NCBI RefSeq assembly: GCF_007748195.1
Contig: NZ_CP037920.1
Coordinates: 3,694,303 to 3,758,302 of the forward strand
Source: Gimesia aquarii
GTDB taxonomy: Bacteria > Planctomycetota > Planctomycetia > Planctomycetales > Planctomycetaceae
DNA: 64,000 nucleotides
Reading direction: 5' to 3'
Shown here piece by piece: positions 39,149 to 48,078 of the stretch; the first letter of the stretch is position 1; every line of letters starts with the position of its first letter. Made by a program: the position numbers and the translations under genes. Below the pieces are notes generated by a model. That model was not told the DNA's origin. It was given only the letters and a program-made list of their open reading frames with translations, and made no database searches.

Positions 39149-39745
39149 TCATGTTTCCAATTCAACATTCCAATAGGATTCACTGATGAAGCGGAACCAG
39201 CTGTCGATTCGTATGCTTTGCATCGCATAAAAGGGTTTCCACTTCGGACGAATTGGTTCTTTTTGCAATTTCATCCTTGCTTGCGATGGCGTTCGGGCAG
39301 CCTTTTTTGAATTGCATTCCACACAAGCCAGGACACAATTCTCCCATGAAGTTTCGCCACCTTGAGACCGCGGCAATACGTGATCGATTGTGAGTTCTTC
39401 GCTGCCTGGTTGGCAACCACAGTACTGGCACGTAAAACGGTCACGCTTGAAAACATTTCGACGACTGAACGTCACAACATTGCGCGGGACGCGATCATAC
39501 TTCAGAAGTGTAATCACTTCTGGTACCCGAAATCGTGAATGACTACTTTGAATCGACAATTCATCGTCATTTGGATATAACTTTGCCCAATCTGACCACG
39601 AATATGTTTGATAGTCAGCAGGGTCGACGATCAACGCGCTCTCGTTCCAGATTTTGACAACGGCACGAGCAACGGTCGTAACCCCCACAGGTTGCCAGTT
39701 TCGATTCAGTATCAGCGTTGGTCGTTCCAATGTTGATGCTACCAT
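39149..39745 (-). CDS. HNH endonuclease family protein
   Basis: A 198-residue protein from the ATG at 39745, which has CAGGA eight bases upstream; an earlier ATG at 39763 is in frame but has no such site. The C-terminal part is a full HNH domain: CQYCG and CVECN zinc-knuckle cysteines around LTIDHVLPRSQGG (the H of HNH) and WENCVLACVECNSKK (N and second Cys pair). The N-terminal half (TLILNRNWQPVGVTTVARAV) is typical of a family of stand-alone HNH proteins common in planctomycetes. I recall no assigned function; nicking or cleavage of DNA is expected. It directly follows four tRNA-type sequences on the same strand, the nearest 28 bp upstream, so it may be read from the same transcript. Confidence 0.85.
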   Translation of the reverse strand: MVASTLERPTLILNRNWQPVGVTTVARAVVKIWNESALIVDPADYQTYSWSDWAKLYPNDDELSIQSSHSRFRVPEVITLLKYDRVPRNVVTFSRRNVFKRDRFTCQYCGCQPGSEELTIDHVLPRSQGGETSWENCVLACVECNSKKAARTPSQARMKLQKEPIRPKWKPFYAMQSIRIDSWFRFISESYWNVELET

Positions 39746-39772
39746 GATTTCAGTCCTGATCATTTAAAAAAG

Positions 39773-39847
39773 GGTGTTCGGGGGGAATTGAACCCACCTC
39801 TTTAACATTCACAGTGTTACGTGCAAAACCATTACACTACGAACACC
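39773..39847 (-). tRNA. tRNA-His(GTG)
   Basis: Cloverleaf on the minus strand with the extra G-1 pair typical of tRNA-His (GGTGTTCG with CGAACACC). Anticodon stem TAACA/TGTTA encloses loop CTGTGAA with anticodon GTG. The T-arm has GGGTTCAATTCCC, with one mismatched pair at its base. CCA is not encoded. It is the last member of the tRNA array before the HNH gene. Confidence 0.93.
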
Positions 39848-39868
39848 ATATCGAATTTCAACAAAAAG

Positions 39869-39953
39869 CGGAAGCCGTGGGACTCGAACCCACAAGCGAT
39901 TTTAATCGCCACCTGTTTTCAAGACAGGCTCCTCATCCAGCCGGATGACTTCC
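39869..39953 (-). tRNA. tRNA-Ser(TGA)
   Basis: Class II tRNA of 85 nt with a long variable arm (GGCGATTAAAATCGC region). Acceptor GGAAGTC pairs with GGCTTCC and the discriminator is G. Anticodon stem CCTGT/ACAGG encloses loop CTTGAAA with anticodon TGA. The T-arm GTGGGTTCGAGTCCCAC is perfect. CCA is not encoded. Confidence 0.95.
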
Positions 39954-40007
39954 TGAAAGAAAAAATTTTCATGATTCAATCAAATCGAACGGATTTCCGT
40001 TACTTTG

Positions 40008-40080
40008 TATTTCTTGGGGAAATTGAACTCGTATCTTTGACTTCAAAGGCTTGTTCCCTGTCCATTAGATCAAAGAGGTA
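40008..40080 (-). pseudogene. Degenerate tRNA-like sequence inside the tRNA array
   Basis: Reading the minus strand, this has an A-box-like GATCTAATGGACAGGG, a central hairpin (CTTT...AAAG with a 6-nt instead of 7-nt loop) and a B-box-like GAGTTCAATTT. The acceptor stem keeps only about five of seven pairs and the T-stem is poor. No anticodon can be assigned safely. It is probably a decayed tRNA gene lying between tRNA-Phe and tRNA-Ser. Confidence 0.45.
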
Positions 40081-40093
40081 AGAATTTGATAAA

Positions 40094-40165
40094 TGAATCG
40101 GGAGGCGCTCGAATCCTCGTCTACGGTTCTTCAGACCGTCGCTATACCGTCTCAGCTACCGATTC
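40094..40165 (-). tRNA. tRNA-Phe(GAA)
   Basis: Minus-strand cloverleaf of 72 nt. Acceptor GAATCGG pairs with CCGATTC and the discriminator is A. Anticodon stem ACGGT/ACCGT encloses loop CTGAAGA with anticodon GAA. In the T-arm (GAGGA TTCGAGC GCCTC) the normally invariant G53-C61 pair appears as A-G, an oddity that suggests mild decay. It is the first member of the array. Confidence 0.85.
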
Positions 40166-40176
40166 TTCCAGATAAC

Positions 40177-40208
40177 AAAAAAGCCTGATGTCACGAGAAC
40201 ACCAGGCT
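40177..40208 (-). terminator. Strong rho-independent terminator with no obvious gene in front
   Basis: Ten-pair stem (40182-40191 with 40199-40208, one G-U) with a 7-nt loop. On the minus strand it is followed by a run of six T (A's at 40177-40182 on the plus strand). It faces minus-strand transcription arriving from the right, where no minus-strand gene is annotated. Confidence 0.8.
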
Positions 40209-40793
40209 ATATATACATTCGAAATTGCAAATACCGGGTGTTACAAGCAGAGCAAGTGACTGCACTGATCTTCCTTGAATAAGGAATGATTCGCCTTTCC
40301 TATACCATAATTAAAGAGTCTATTCTGTGTAATCACTTTTGGAACTGCTCCTTTACTAGTTGATTCGAACTTAGAATTCTTTTGTTTCAACTAAGACGGA
40401 ATCCGTGAATAAAAGTTCGTGCTAAACTGAATTTTCTACCTTACTAACAAAGAAATCAAAACAAAATTTGGTGGGTATTTTGAGAGATGTATTCGAAACT
40501 GAAATATCAAATTCAGTTATCTTAGAATTTGTTAAGAGCAGATGACCTTCGTTTCATTTAGCCTTGTTCTATGAAATCTACTTATTCAGTGAAGTGAGGA
40601 ATTGTATCAACAAGGGTACTATAGTTCACATTTAGGGCGTCAGATATAACTGTAGAAATTCACAAAAAGTTCTGAGATGCGAGTGATTTCTATTGACCTT
40701 ATTATACAATTTATATCATATATAATATATTATATGTTTGATTTTATTATTCTACTTCTATAGATCGTTTTATGTTTTGTAAGGAGAGTGAAA
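40209..40793. other. 585-bp region without protein gene; possible small RNA source
   Basis: No convincing open frame on either strand. A weak tRNA-Cys-like pattern occurs at about 40237-40306 on the plus strand but does not fold well. The right end is very AT-rich (around 40690-40760) and should contain the promoter for the DUF1559 gene. Together with the minus-strand terminator at 40177-40208, a minus-strand untranslated transcript is possible. Confidence 0.4.
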
Positions 40794-41888
40794 ATGATGT
40801 TGTCCAAGCCCCGAAAACAGAACGGTTTTACTCTGATTGAATTACTGGTCGTTATCGCGATTATTGCGATACTGATCGCGCTTCTCTTGCCAGCTGTACA
40901 ACAGGCAAGAGAGGCAGCGCGTCGATCTACCTGTAAGAATAATCTCAAACAAATCGGATTGGCATTGCACAATTATCATGACACGTTTGGGGTCTTTGTC
41001 CACATGATGGGGGGAACCGCCAATGGTCGATGTTTTGGAGGTAGCCCTGTTACTGATGGCTGTGGGACGGGTACGTTTGGAAGTGGAAATGAAAGCCGTG
41101 TCAGTGGATTCATTGGTCTGTTACCTTATATTGATCAGGCACCTTTATTTAATCAAATTGCTTCACCACTGGGAAGCTACCCGGCATTTGGCTCTTCACG
41201 CGATGATGGAGGTTACGCCCCCTGGAAAGCAAAGCTTTCTTTAATTCTTTGTCCTTCAAATCCAGCACCTGCATCCTATCGAAATTTTGGCTGGACGGTC
41301 CCACAAAGCTACGTCTTTTGCATGGGGGACACGATAAATAATTGGGGTGTCAGAAATACAAGGGGAATTTTTGGATTTCAATCCAGTACTCGCTTTCGAG
41401 ATATTATCGACGGTGCCAGCAATACAATCATGTTAGCAGAAAGAGGTATCTATTCTGGTAATGACAGAGACGTTCGTGGTTTGGCTGCCAATGGTGTGAG
41501 CTCGGTTCTCACGGCGCCGAATACCTGTTTTACAACCGCCAGTGGTGGACTCTACAACGCAGGTCAGAGCGTCCAGAAAGACAGACATATGGGGGGGATG
41601 TGGCAACATGGTCAACCACATTTTGCCGGATTCTGTACAGTGTTACCTCCCAATAGTCCTTCATGCATGTCGAATACACACGGCGATAGTTGGGCGCTTG
41701 CGAGTGCCAGTAGTTATCACGAAGGAGGCGCACATGTTCTCCTGGCTGATGGCGCCGTACGTTTTGTCAGTGAAAATATCGACACAGGAAACTTAGGCGC
41801 GGCACCAGCCACTAGTGGCCCAAGTCATTACGGGATTTGGGGAGCCCTGGGGACGAAAAATGGAACTGAGACGGTTGGTGAGTTCTAA
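40794..41888 (+). CDS. DUF1559 prepilin-like protein
   Basis: A 364-residue protein with the canonical planctomycete start: [20 protein letters not shown], then [20 protein letters not shown] and [16 protein letters not shown]. The closing motif is [15 protein letters not shown]. The ATG at 40794 has AAGGAGA six bases upstream; a GTG at 40788 in frame is less well placed. It is presumably processed by a prepilin peptidase and exported. The gene is followed by a lipoprotein gene in the usual planctomycete DUF1559-lipoprotein order. Confidence 0.92.
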   Translation: MMLSKPRKQNGFTLIELLVVIAIIAILIALLLPAVQQAREAARRSTCKNNLKQIGLALHNYHDTFGVFVHMMGGTANGRCFGGSPVTDGCGTGTFGSGNESRVSGFIGLLPYIDQAPLFNQIASPLGSYPAFGSSRDDGGYAPWKAKLSLILCPSNPAPASYRNFGWTVPQSYVFCMGDTINNWGVRNTRGIFGFQSSTRFRDIIDGASNTIMLAERGIYSGNDRDVRGLAANGVSSVLTAPNTCFTTASGGLYNAGQSVQKDRHMGGMWQHGQPHFAGFCTVLPPNSPSCMSNTHGDSWALASASSYHEGGAHVLLADGAVRFVSENIDTGNLGAAPATSGPSHYGIWGALGTKNGTETVGEF

Positions 41889-41970
41889 AAAAAATCCTCA
41901 CCACGGCGTTGCACGATTGCACGTGTGTCATTTCCAAATTCAGAATTACAATTTTACGAGGCTTTTAATC

Positions 41971-42498
41971 ATGTTTTGCATTAATTGTCTACATCGAATC
42001 AGCATCACACTCTGTTTTTTCGTAGTTGGTTCACTGGCCGGTTGTTCGTCTGAAACTCGTGAAATTCCAGAAACAGTTCCTGTCAAAGGCGCGGTTTTAT
42101 TTAAAGGTGAACCTGTAAAGGGAGCTTCGGTTGTTTTTTATAATCCAGAAATAAAATCAGCGAATGCAACAATTAATGCCACGACTAATGAGATGGGAGA
42201 ATTTGAACTGAAATCCTACTTCGGACCTCGAGACGAAAGAAATGGTGTTGTCCCAGGGACTTATAAAGTCACCATTTTGAAAATGGCTCCTCCCGGAAAG
42301 ATGACGGAAGAAGAGTATCAAGCGAAAGTCACAGAGGCTGACAAAATTGTATCTGCTGGTGGAGTTCTGACGCAGGCACAAACCCCGCCAGAACTAACAC
42401 AAATGATTCCGCGACAGTATTCTGATGTAACCGTTTCAAAATTGGAAGCTAAAGTGGATCCTGAGCAGGATAACCATTTCCAATTTGATTTGAAATAA
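41971..42498 (+). CDS. Small lipoprotein with carboxypeptidase-regulatory-like (transthyretin-like) domain
   Basis: A 175-residue protein with a lipoprotein signal ending in the lipobox LAGCSS (Cys about residue 27). The mature part begins VPVKGAVLFKGEPVKGASVV and continues NEMGEFELKSYFG and VPGTYKVTILKM. This is the short beta-sandwich found after DUF1559 genes in planctomycetes. The frame extends upstream into the DUF1559 gene, but the ATG at 41971 with ACGAGG upstream and the signal peptide mark the real start. It is membrane-attached and the role is unknown; co-transcription with the DUF1559 gene (82-bp gap) is likely. Confidence 0.85.
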   Translation: MFCINCLHRISITLCFFVVGSLAGCSSETREIPETVPVKGAVLFKGEPVKGASVVFYNPEIKSANATINATTNEMGEFELKSYFGPRDERNGVVPGTYKVTILKMAPPGKMTEEEYQAKVTEADKIVSAGGVLTQAQTPPELTQMIPRQYSDVTVSKLEAKVDPEQDNHFQFDLK

Positions 42499-42544
42499 TC
42501 CAACCAATCTCAATGTAATTGTTGAAAGAAGTCACCAACTCAGC

Positions 42545-43240
42545 TTACTTGTTTTGGAGTCGTTCCTGCATTAATTTTTCAACCAGATTTGCTGTGTTAC
42601 AGATATGTTTTTCCATTGTTTGTGCAGCGAGATCACAATCGTTTGATTGTAGCGCTTTGATGATTTGTTTGTGGTCCGAGAGCGCGATTTCTTGTGCCTG
42701 ACTTTCATTGTCAACAACTTCGCGAATTGCTTGAACCAGGGTATTGTATCGGCGTAACTCATCTTGCAAACGTACACTGCCACAATGATCTGCAATCAAT
42801 GTATGTAGCTTGATATCAAGCAACATCGCTTTTTGTGACCAACTATCGCCCCGAGGCTCTTTGGCGATCGTTGCAAACTCATCTGACATTTCAGACAGTA
42901 GTCTTGGTTCAATATTCCCACACGCTGTTCGAATCGCTTCAACTTCCAAAATTCTTCGAAGTTGATAAATTTCACGGATCTGAGCGACTCCAAATTCACG
43001 CATTACCGCACCACGGTTGGGAAGGTTTTCAACAATCCCGATCGAAGCCAATTCGACCAGAGCCTCGCGAACGGGGGTAGCACTGACTCCAAATTGCTCG
43101 GCTAGATTTTGAATCACCATCCGGTGTCCAACGGGAAATTCGTCTCGAATCACCGCTGCCAGAATTCGTTGCACGACAACCTCACGGATATTCCCTCTGG
43201 GAACCATGGAGAACGATCCAGGTAGATTGGTAGTAGACAT
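42545..43240 (-). CDS. GntR/FadR-type transcriptional regulator
   Basis: A 231-residue regulator. The N-terminal winged helix (about 18-85) contains VVQRILAAVIRDEFPVGHRM and IQNLAEQFGVSATPVREALV. The C-terminal FCD effector domain (about 90-225) contains IREIYQLRRILEVEAIRTAC, and later LHTLIADHCGS and SDHKQIIKALQSND, whose Asp/His residues usually hold a metal or organic acid. AAGGA precedes the ATG. It is downstream of the DUF1501 gene on the same strand (159-bp gap). FCD regulators typically repress uptake and catabolic genes, here plausibly the DUF1501/PSD1 pair or the nearby sialidase and transporter. Confidence 0.9.
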   Translation of the reverse strand: MSTTNLPGSFSMVPRGNIREVVVQRILAAVIRDEFPVGHRMVIQNLAEQFGVSATPVREALVELASIGIVENLPNRGAVMREFGVAQIREIYQLRRILEVEAIRTACGNIEPRLLSEMSDEFATIAKEPRGDSWSQKAMLLDIKLHTLIADHCGSVRLQDELRRYNTLVQAIREVVDNESQAQEIALSDHKQIIKALQSNDCDLAAQTMEKHICNTANLVEKLMQERLQNK

Positions 43241-43275
43241 GACATTTCCTTGAATGGCCGTGTAAATGCTTACAA

Positions 43276-43316
43276 TCTCACACTAAAGCATTGTGTATAT
43301 TATATATGATGTGAGA
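43276..43316. promoter_or_regulatory. Candidate operator upstream of the GntR-type regulator
   Basis: Inverted arms tctcaca (43276-43282) and tgtgaga (43310-43316) flank an AT-rich, partly palindromic core (gtatattatatat). They lie 36-76 bp before the regulator's ATG. The symmetry and position fit autoregulation, but no family consensus is matched exactly. Confidence 0.3.
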
Positions 43317-43399
43317 GGCAGTTAAAAGAGGGGCTGCAATAAGTTCTGAAAAAGGAATACAACATACCTGAAAAAAGGGAGTCTTATTGATTTGATTCC

Positions 43400-44791
43400 T
43401 CAGGCAATGATATTTTGTACAACTTCTCCAGCCACATCAGTCAGGCGAAAATCTCGCCCTGAATAATGATAAGTCAGCCGTTCATGGTCAATGCCCAGAA
43501 GATGCAAAATCGTGGCATGTAGATCGTGAACATGAACTTTGTCCTGCATGGCGCGGAACCCGAATTCATCCGATTCACCATGTACGACTCCACCTTTGAT
43601 TCCGCCGCCCGCCAGCCACATGCAGAATCCAAACGGGTTATGATCACGGCCATTGATGCCCCCTTGTGCAGTCGGAGTCCTGCCAAACTCGCCTCCCCAG
43701 ACAATGAGCGTTTCATCCAGCAAACCCCGTTGTTTCAAGTCGGTCATCAGTTGTCCAATTGGTCGATCTATGTCTTTACAAAGTCGCTCATTACTCTTGT
43801 CATGATTACTGTGTGTGTCCCACGGTTGTCGATTCCCATAGTAGATTTGGACAAATCGCACGCCACGTTCACTTAAGCGGCGCGCCAAAAGGCAAGATTT
43901 CGAAAACTCGCTCTTACCGTAAGCTTCCTGTAATTTTTCAGGCTCTTGCGAAATATCAAATGCATCCGTTGCTGCAAACTGCATCCGGTAAGCTAGTTCC
44001 ATTGATTTAATTCGTGTCTCAAGGGCACTGTCTCCCACTCTGTTATTGAGGTGTTGTTTATTAATTGCCAGTACCAGATCCAACTGTTTTTTCTGTTCTT
44101 CGGGAGTCAATGCCTCATTCTTCAAATAGGGAATCATTTTCTCTGGCGTCAGATCTTTATTATTGATATGTGTCGCCTGATGCTTGCCTGGTAAAAATGC
44201 ACTCCCCCATAATTTGGGACCAACCACGGGTTTACCAGGGCACAGTGCAAGAAAACCGGGCAAGTTCTGATTCTCAGTTCCCAGACCATACGTTAACCAT
44301 GAACCGAGACTGGGACGAGTAGGCGTGAGCGTTCCTAAGTTCATCATGCACAGCGCTGGCGCATGATTGGGAAAATCAGTATGCATTGAGCGAATAATCG
44401 CCATGTCATCGACATGTTTGGCAATGTTGGGAAGGTGCTCTGAAACGGGAATACCTGATTTTCCCGAGTTAATAAACTTGACGGGTGAAGGGAGCAAGCC
44501 CATTGTTTTGGAAGCAGTTCGAATATTTGCCGCCGCGGGACGCTGCCCCTCGTACTTTTTCAAGGCAGGTTTCGGATCAAAGGTATCAACCTGAGAAGGA
44601 CCGCCACTCATAAACAAAAAGATGACGCGTTTTGCTTTGGGAGCAAAATGGGGAGTTTGCTGCGGTACTTTTTTGGGGGCTGCGTCCAAAGTGGAAAGCA
44701 TACCAGCCAGACTCATCATACCAAAACCGCCGCCCACTTTCTGTAGAATTTCGCGTCGGGTCAATATTCCATGTCTGCTTGTATTGATCAT
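43400..44791 (-). CDS. DUF1501 protein (sulfatase/phosphatase-fold, Tat-exported)
   Basis: A 463-residue protein with a twin-arginine signal (LTRREILQKVGGGFGMMSLA). The domain begins AKRVIFLFMSGGPSQVDTFD, with the metal-site-like SGGPSQ segment of the alkaline-phosphatase superfamily as seen in DUF1501. It continues [37 protein letters not shown] and HDLHATILHLLGID. Such proteins are usually next to PSD1/DUF1549/DUF1553 genes, as here (51 bp after the stop of the PSD1 gene). The substrate is unknown; sulfated or phosphorylated polymers are a guess from the fold. Localisation would be the periplasm or cell surface. Confidence 0.9.
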   Translation of the reverse strand: MINTSRHGILTRREILQKVGGGFGMMSLAGMLSTLDAAPKKVPQQTPHFAPKAKRVIFLFMSGGPSQVDTFDPKPALKKYEGQRPAAANIRTASKTMGLLPSPVKFINSGKSGIPVSEHLPNIAKHVDDMAIIRSMHTDFPNHAPALCMMNLGTLTPTRPSLGSWLTYGLGTENQNLPGFLALCPGKPVVGPKLWGSAFLPGKHQATHINNKDLTPEKMIPYLKNEALTPEEQKKQLDLVLAINKQHLNNRVGDSALETRIKSMELAYRMQFAATDAFDISQEPEKLQEAYGKSEFSKSCLLARRLSERGVRFVQIYYGNRQPWDTHSNHDKSNERLCKDIDRPIGQLMTDLKQRGLLDETLIVWGGEFGRTPTAQGGINGRDHNPFGFCMWLAGGGIKGGVVHGESDEFGFRAMQDKVHVHDLHATILHLLGIDHERLTYHYSGRDFRLTDVAGEVVQNIIA

Positions 44792-44841
44792 CTTCTGAGT
44801 CTCTTTAGCTTATCAAATATGTAATAACGAGGATGGAAACA

Positions 44842-47800
44842 TTAGTCAACAAACATCATTTCATTACTGCAGAGCAAAGCCTGACAGTATCGTTGCCAAG
44901 GTGTGAGCTTCTTGGGATCAACATCCTGCCGGCCTTCGTAAGTCCCGTTATTTTTGTTTTTTGTGATATCAACAGCTTGAGAAAATTTCGGATTGTCAGT
45001 CCGTAATGGCCAGCAGGATAGCGGGTCTGACTCCAAAATCGAAGCCAGGTACTCAGCATGAGCAAGCTCGTCTTTTTCCAGCTTGGCTGCTTGAAAATGT
45101 TTTTGAATTTCATTGGGATTCAAAACACGATTAAACACCGCAACCGCCCCCAGCTGCCCGTGGAAATTCGAAAAATTATCATTCCGACCAGCGATAATGA
45201 TTTCAGAAACACCTGATTCATACCCCGGCTTCGCTTTTCCTGAAATTTCCGGTTTCGAATTTCCGTTGAGATAAACCCTAATATTTTGCTGGTCGCGAAC
45301 CATGACTACATGATTCCAGGTTCCCGGTTGAATCACCGTGTTTCCGAAAAGTGATTGCCTTTTTTGATCACCGTTGTAGAAAAACAGCCGCCCCTCTTTG
45401 TTAGGTCGATATTTTCCCGCGATACCTAAATGGTCGCCGGCTGCCTTGGGAGCAGAATCTTTACCACGTGAAAAGAAATAACCGGTGATGATACGCTGGT
45501 CATTGGGGATCTGGTTTTTCACCCAAAGTTCAACCGAGTAGCGGTCACCCAGTTTTTTGACATTCGCTTTGATACGTTTGCCTGCAAATGTCGGGATCTG
45601 TTCAACAGCGGGTGTGGGTGTGCCAGTAGAATCGGTCTGTTCTATAAACTGCAGGCCAATCTGCATTTCGGAACGTGTCGGCGTACGTGAGAATAAGATT
45701 TGATAAATGGCGTCGATTCGTTTTTCTGAAGATTCTCCTTCCAGCCTTTTCGCTAGTTTTTGTGCTTGCTGCCTGACAAACGGCGAATTCAATACAAATA
45801 GTTGTTGTAATGGTGTCGTCGTGTTGGCACGTCGGGCCGCATGGATGGCGGGATCAGGAAAATCGTAAGATTGTAAGAATGTGCTCAGTTTGTGACGCGA
45901 GACCATCGCATAAACACCGCGCCGATCAAATTTGGAATCGTCAATATCGCCGGAAGGTCCTGATTTTGTCAGATCCAGATTATCGCCGGCCACTAATAAC
46001 GCATCGCGGTAGACTTCCGCTTCCAGTCGTCTTCGATTGAAGTAAGACAAAAGACGATTATTCGGATCAGTAATCTTCTGTGCTTCCGACAATGAGACAT
46101 TTGAAGTTTGCCGATACGTGGCTGATAACATGATCCGTCGATGTAACTTTTTGATCGACCAACCCTGATCCATAAACCAGACAGCGAGATCGTCCAATAA
46201 TTCCGGGTGACTGGGAAGGGCTCCCGTTTTTCCAAAGTTACTCGGCGTATCAACCAGACCTTCACCAAAATGGTGTAGCCACACTCGATTCACCATGACT
46301 CGCGCCGTCAAAGGATTGTCGCGGTTCGCAATACTATGCGCCAATTCCAGTCGACCACTCCCTTTTTGAAAAGGCTTTGGTTTCTCTTTTGAAAGCACTT
46401 GCACAAATCGTCGTGGCACAAGTTTTCCCAGGTTGTTGGCACTTCCGCGAATGAACACATTTAAGTCGCGCGGCTTATTGGGATAATAGACGATCTTCAT
46501 CCGGTCTGCTGTGATTTCTTCAACTCGAATTTGCTCTTCAGTGAGCGCATCAGCCAGTGGCAGATCAAAACCGGGAGTTGCTTTTTTGATGTCAGCAATT
46601 TTCGCCTTATTCTCTTTGATGGTCTTATTGGATTTGGCGATCTGGGCTGTGTTCTGCTTCAATTCTTCTGCCGGGGGAAAGAATTTGATAATGGCCTGCT
46701 TTTTGATGTCTGGTCGAGGTGCGATCAAAGTCGACTCTGGTTTCGGCGACTTTTTAATGATTTCTTTAAGTAAGGCGTTTCGCTTATTCCATGTTCTAAT
46801 TTTCTCAGTCAGTTCTGTATTTTGTTTTGTGAGCTTATCTGCTTTATCACGGGCAGGTTGTGTTTTCGCAATTTCTGCATCGGGAATGATTGGCCGAGTC
46901 GTCTGTCGAACCGACGCAAAAACACCTGCGATACCGTAATAATCTTCAACAGTCAAAGGGTCATACTTATGATCATGACAACGGGCACATGCCATGGTCA
47001 GCCCCAACAAACCACGACACAAACTATCGACACGGTCCTCCCAGTCGTCCGCATAGCGATTTTCCAGCGTGAGTCGGGAAAGTGCGACTTCTTTATGGTA
47101 GGAAGGCCCCAATCCCATATAACCCAACGCGGGGTAATCTTCGGGTCCTGTTTCTGGGAGGAAGTCGGTCGCCAGTTGACGAATGATGAACTTGTCATAG
47201 GGCAAATCATCATTGAATGCTTTGATGACCCAGTCACGATAACGGTACGCGTGAGGATAAGGACCGTTGTGTGGTCCCATATTCGTGTTGTCTTCTGCAT
47301 ACCGCGCGACGTCGAGCCAATGGCGTCCCCAGCGTTCGCCGTAATGCGGAGAGTTTAACAACCGATCAATCAGTTTTTCATAGGCTTGTGGAGAAGAATC
47401 ATTCACAAACTGCTTAACTTCTTCCGGTGTCGGAGGCAAACCAATTAAATCGAAATAGGCACGACGAATTAAAGTCTGTTTATCAGCCGCGGGAGCAGGC
47501 GCAAAACCTTTCGATTCTTGCGCAGCTAAAATAAAGTAGTCGATTTTGTTAAGTGGCCATTTCTGTTGTTTCACGGCTGGAGCTGGCTGGCTTTGGGGAG
47601 ATTGAAACGACCAGAAATCACGCGCTTTCGCAAAATCAATTTCTGCTTTGACTTGTTTCTTGCTCGTTTTGTTGCGTGGATCGGGAGCGCCCATTGCGAT
47701 CCATTTTTCAAAATTGGCAATCACTTCATTGGGTAGCTTGCCTTTGGGAGGCATTTGATAACTATCTTCGCCATAACGTAAGGTTTCGAGTAACAGGCTT

Positions 47801-48078
47801 TCTGCTGGTTTGCCAGGAACAAGAGCTGCCCCCGAGTCACCACCTTTTAATAACCCGTGTTTTGAATCCAGCAACAAACTCCCTTTGAGATTTTTGGTAT
47901 CCTCTGAATGGCACTCATAACAGTGCTGAATCAAAACAGGACGAATCTTCTTTTCGAAGAAATCGAGCCCTGCTTGATCTGGCTGTGACTCTGCTCCGAA
48001 AAACGCGGGAGTCAGTAAACCGAAAAGACCCGTGAATACGATGCCGAATGTCACTTTTTGCAAAGTTTTCATGATCAT
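44842..48078 (-). CDS. PSD1 cytochrome-like + DUF1549 + DUF1553 protein with LamG inserted near the C-terminus
   Basis: A 1078-residue exported protein. After a signal peptide (VTFGIVFTGLFGLLTPAFFG) comes a single-haem-type PSD1 domain with CYECH. Next is DUF1549 (from WPLNKIDYFILAAQESKGFA to the GLTMACARCHDHKYDPL motif) and a coiled region rich in Lys/Glu. DUF1553 begins ANRDNPLTARVMVNRVWLHH. A LamG-type domain (YSVELWVKNQIPND, TWNHVVMVRDQQN) sits inside the end of DUF1553: the final DUF1553 block WQRYCQALLCSNEMMFVD comes after it. The ATG at 48078 (MIMKTLQ) is chosen because the signal peptide begins there; TTG 48114 is in frame. Its partner DUF1501 gene follows after 50 bp. Confidence 0.9.
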   Translation of the reverse strand: MIMKTLQKVTFGIVFTGLFGLLTPAFFGAESQPDQAGLDFFEKKIRPVLIQHCYECHSEDTKNLKGSLLLDSKHGLLKGGDSGAALVPGKPAESLLLETLRYGEDSYQMPPKGKLPNEVIANFEKWIAMGAPDPRNKTSKKQVKAEIDFAKARDFWSFQSPQSQPAPAVKQQKWPLNKIDYFILAAQESKGFAPAPAADKQTLIRRAYFDLIGLPPTPEEVKQFVNDSSPQAYEKLIDRLLNSPHYGERWGRHWLDVARYAEDNTNMGPHNGPYPHAYRYRDWVIKAFNDDLPYDKFIIRQLATDFLPETGPEDYPALGYMGLGPSYHKEVALSRLTLENRYADDWEDRVDSLCRGLLGLTMACARCHDHKYDPLTVEDYYGIAGVFASVRQTTRPIIPDAEIAKTQPARDKADKLTKQNTELTEKIRTWNKRNALLKEIIKKSPKPESTLIAPRPDIKKQAIIKFFPPAEELKQNTAQIAKSNKTIKENKAKIADIKKATPGFDLPLADALTEEQIRVEEITADRMKIVYYPNKPRDLNVFIRGSANNLGKLVPRRFVQVLSKEKPKPFQKGSGRLELAHSIANRDNPLTARVMVNRVWLHHFGEGLVDTPSNFGKTGALPSHPELLDDLAVWFMDQGWSIKKLHRRIMLSATYRQTSNVSLSEAQKITDPNNRLLSYFNRRRLEAEVYRDALLVAGDNLDLTKSGPSGDIDDSKFDRRGVYAMVSRHKLSTFLQSYDFPDPAIHAARRANTTTPLQQLFVLNSPFVRQQAQKLAKRLEGESSEKRIDAIYQILFSRTPTRSEMQIGLQFIEQTDSTGTPTPAVEQIPTFAGKRIKANVKKLGDRYSVELWVKNQIPNDQRIITGYFFSRGKDSAPKAAGDHLGIAGKYRPNKEGRLFFYNGDQKRQSLFGNTVIQPGTWNHVVMVRDQQNIRVYLNGNSKPEISGKAKPGYESGVSEIIIAGRNDNFSNFHGQLGAVAVFNRVLNPNEIQKHFQAAKLEKDELAHAEYLASILESDPLSCWPLRTDNPKFSQAVDITKNKNNGTYEGRQDVDPKKLTPWQRYCQALLCSNEMMFVD

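Noticed and set aside
40237-40306. Plus-strand tRNA-Cys-like pattern (GACTGCA near a GATTCGCC box)
   Set aside because: The anticodon stem does not pair, the acceptor keeps only about five pairs, and it runs opposite to the neighbouring tRNA array; too weak to annotate.
40693-40726. Candidate promoter (TTGACC and TATAAT) before the DUF1559 gene
   Set aside because: The spacing of 22 bases is too long for a standard sigma-70 promoter and the region is so AT-rich that matches arise by chance.
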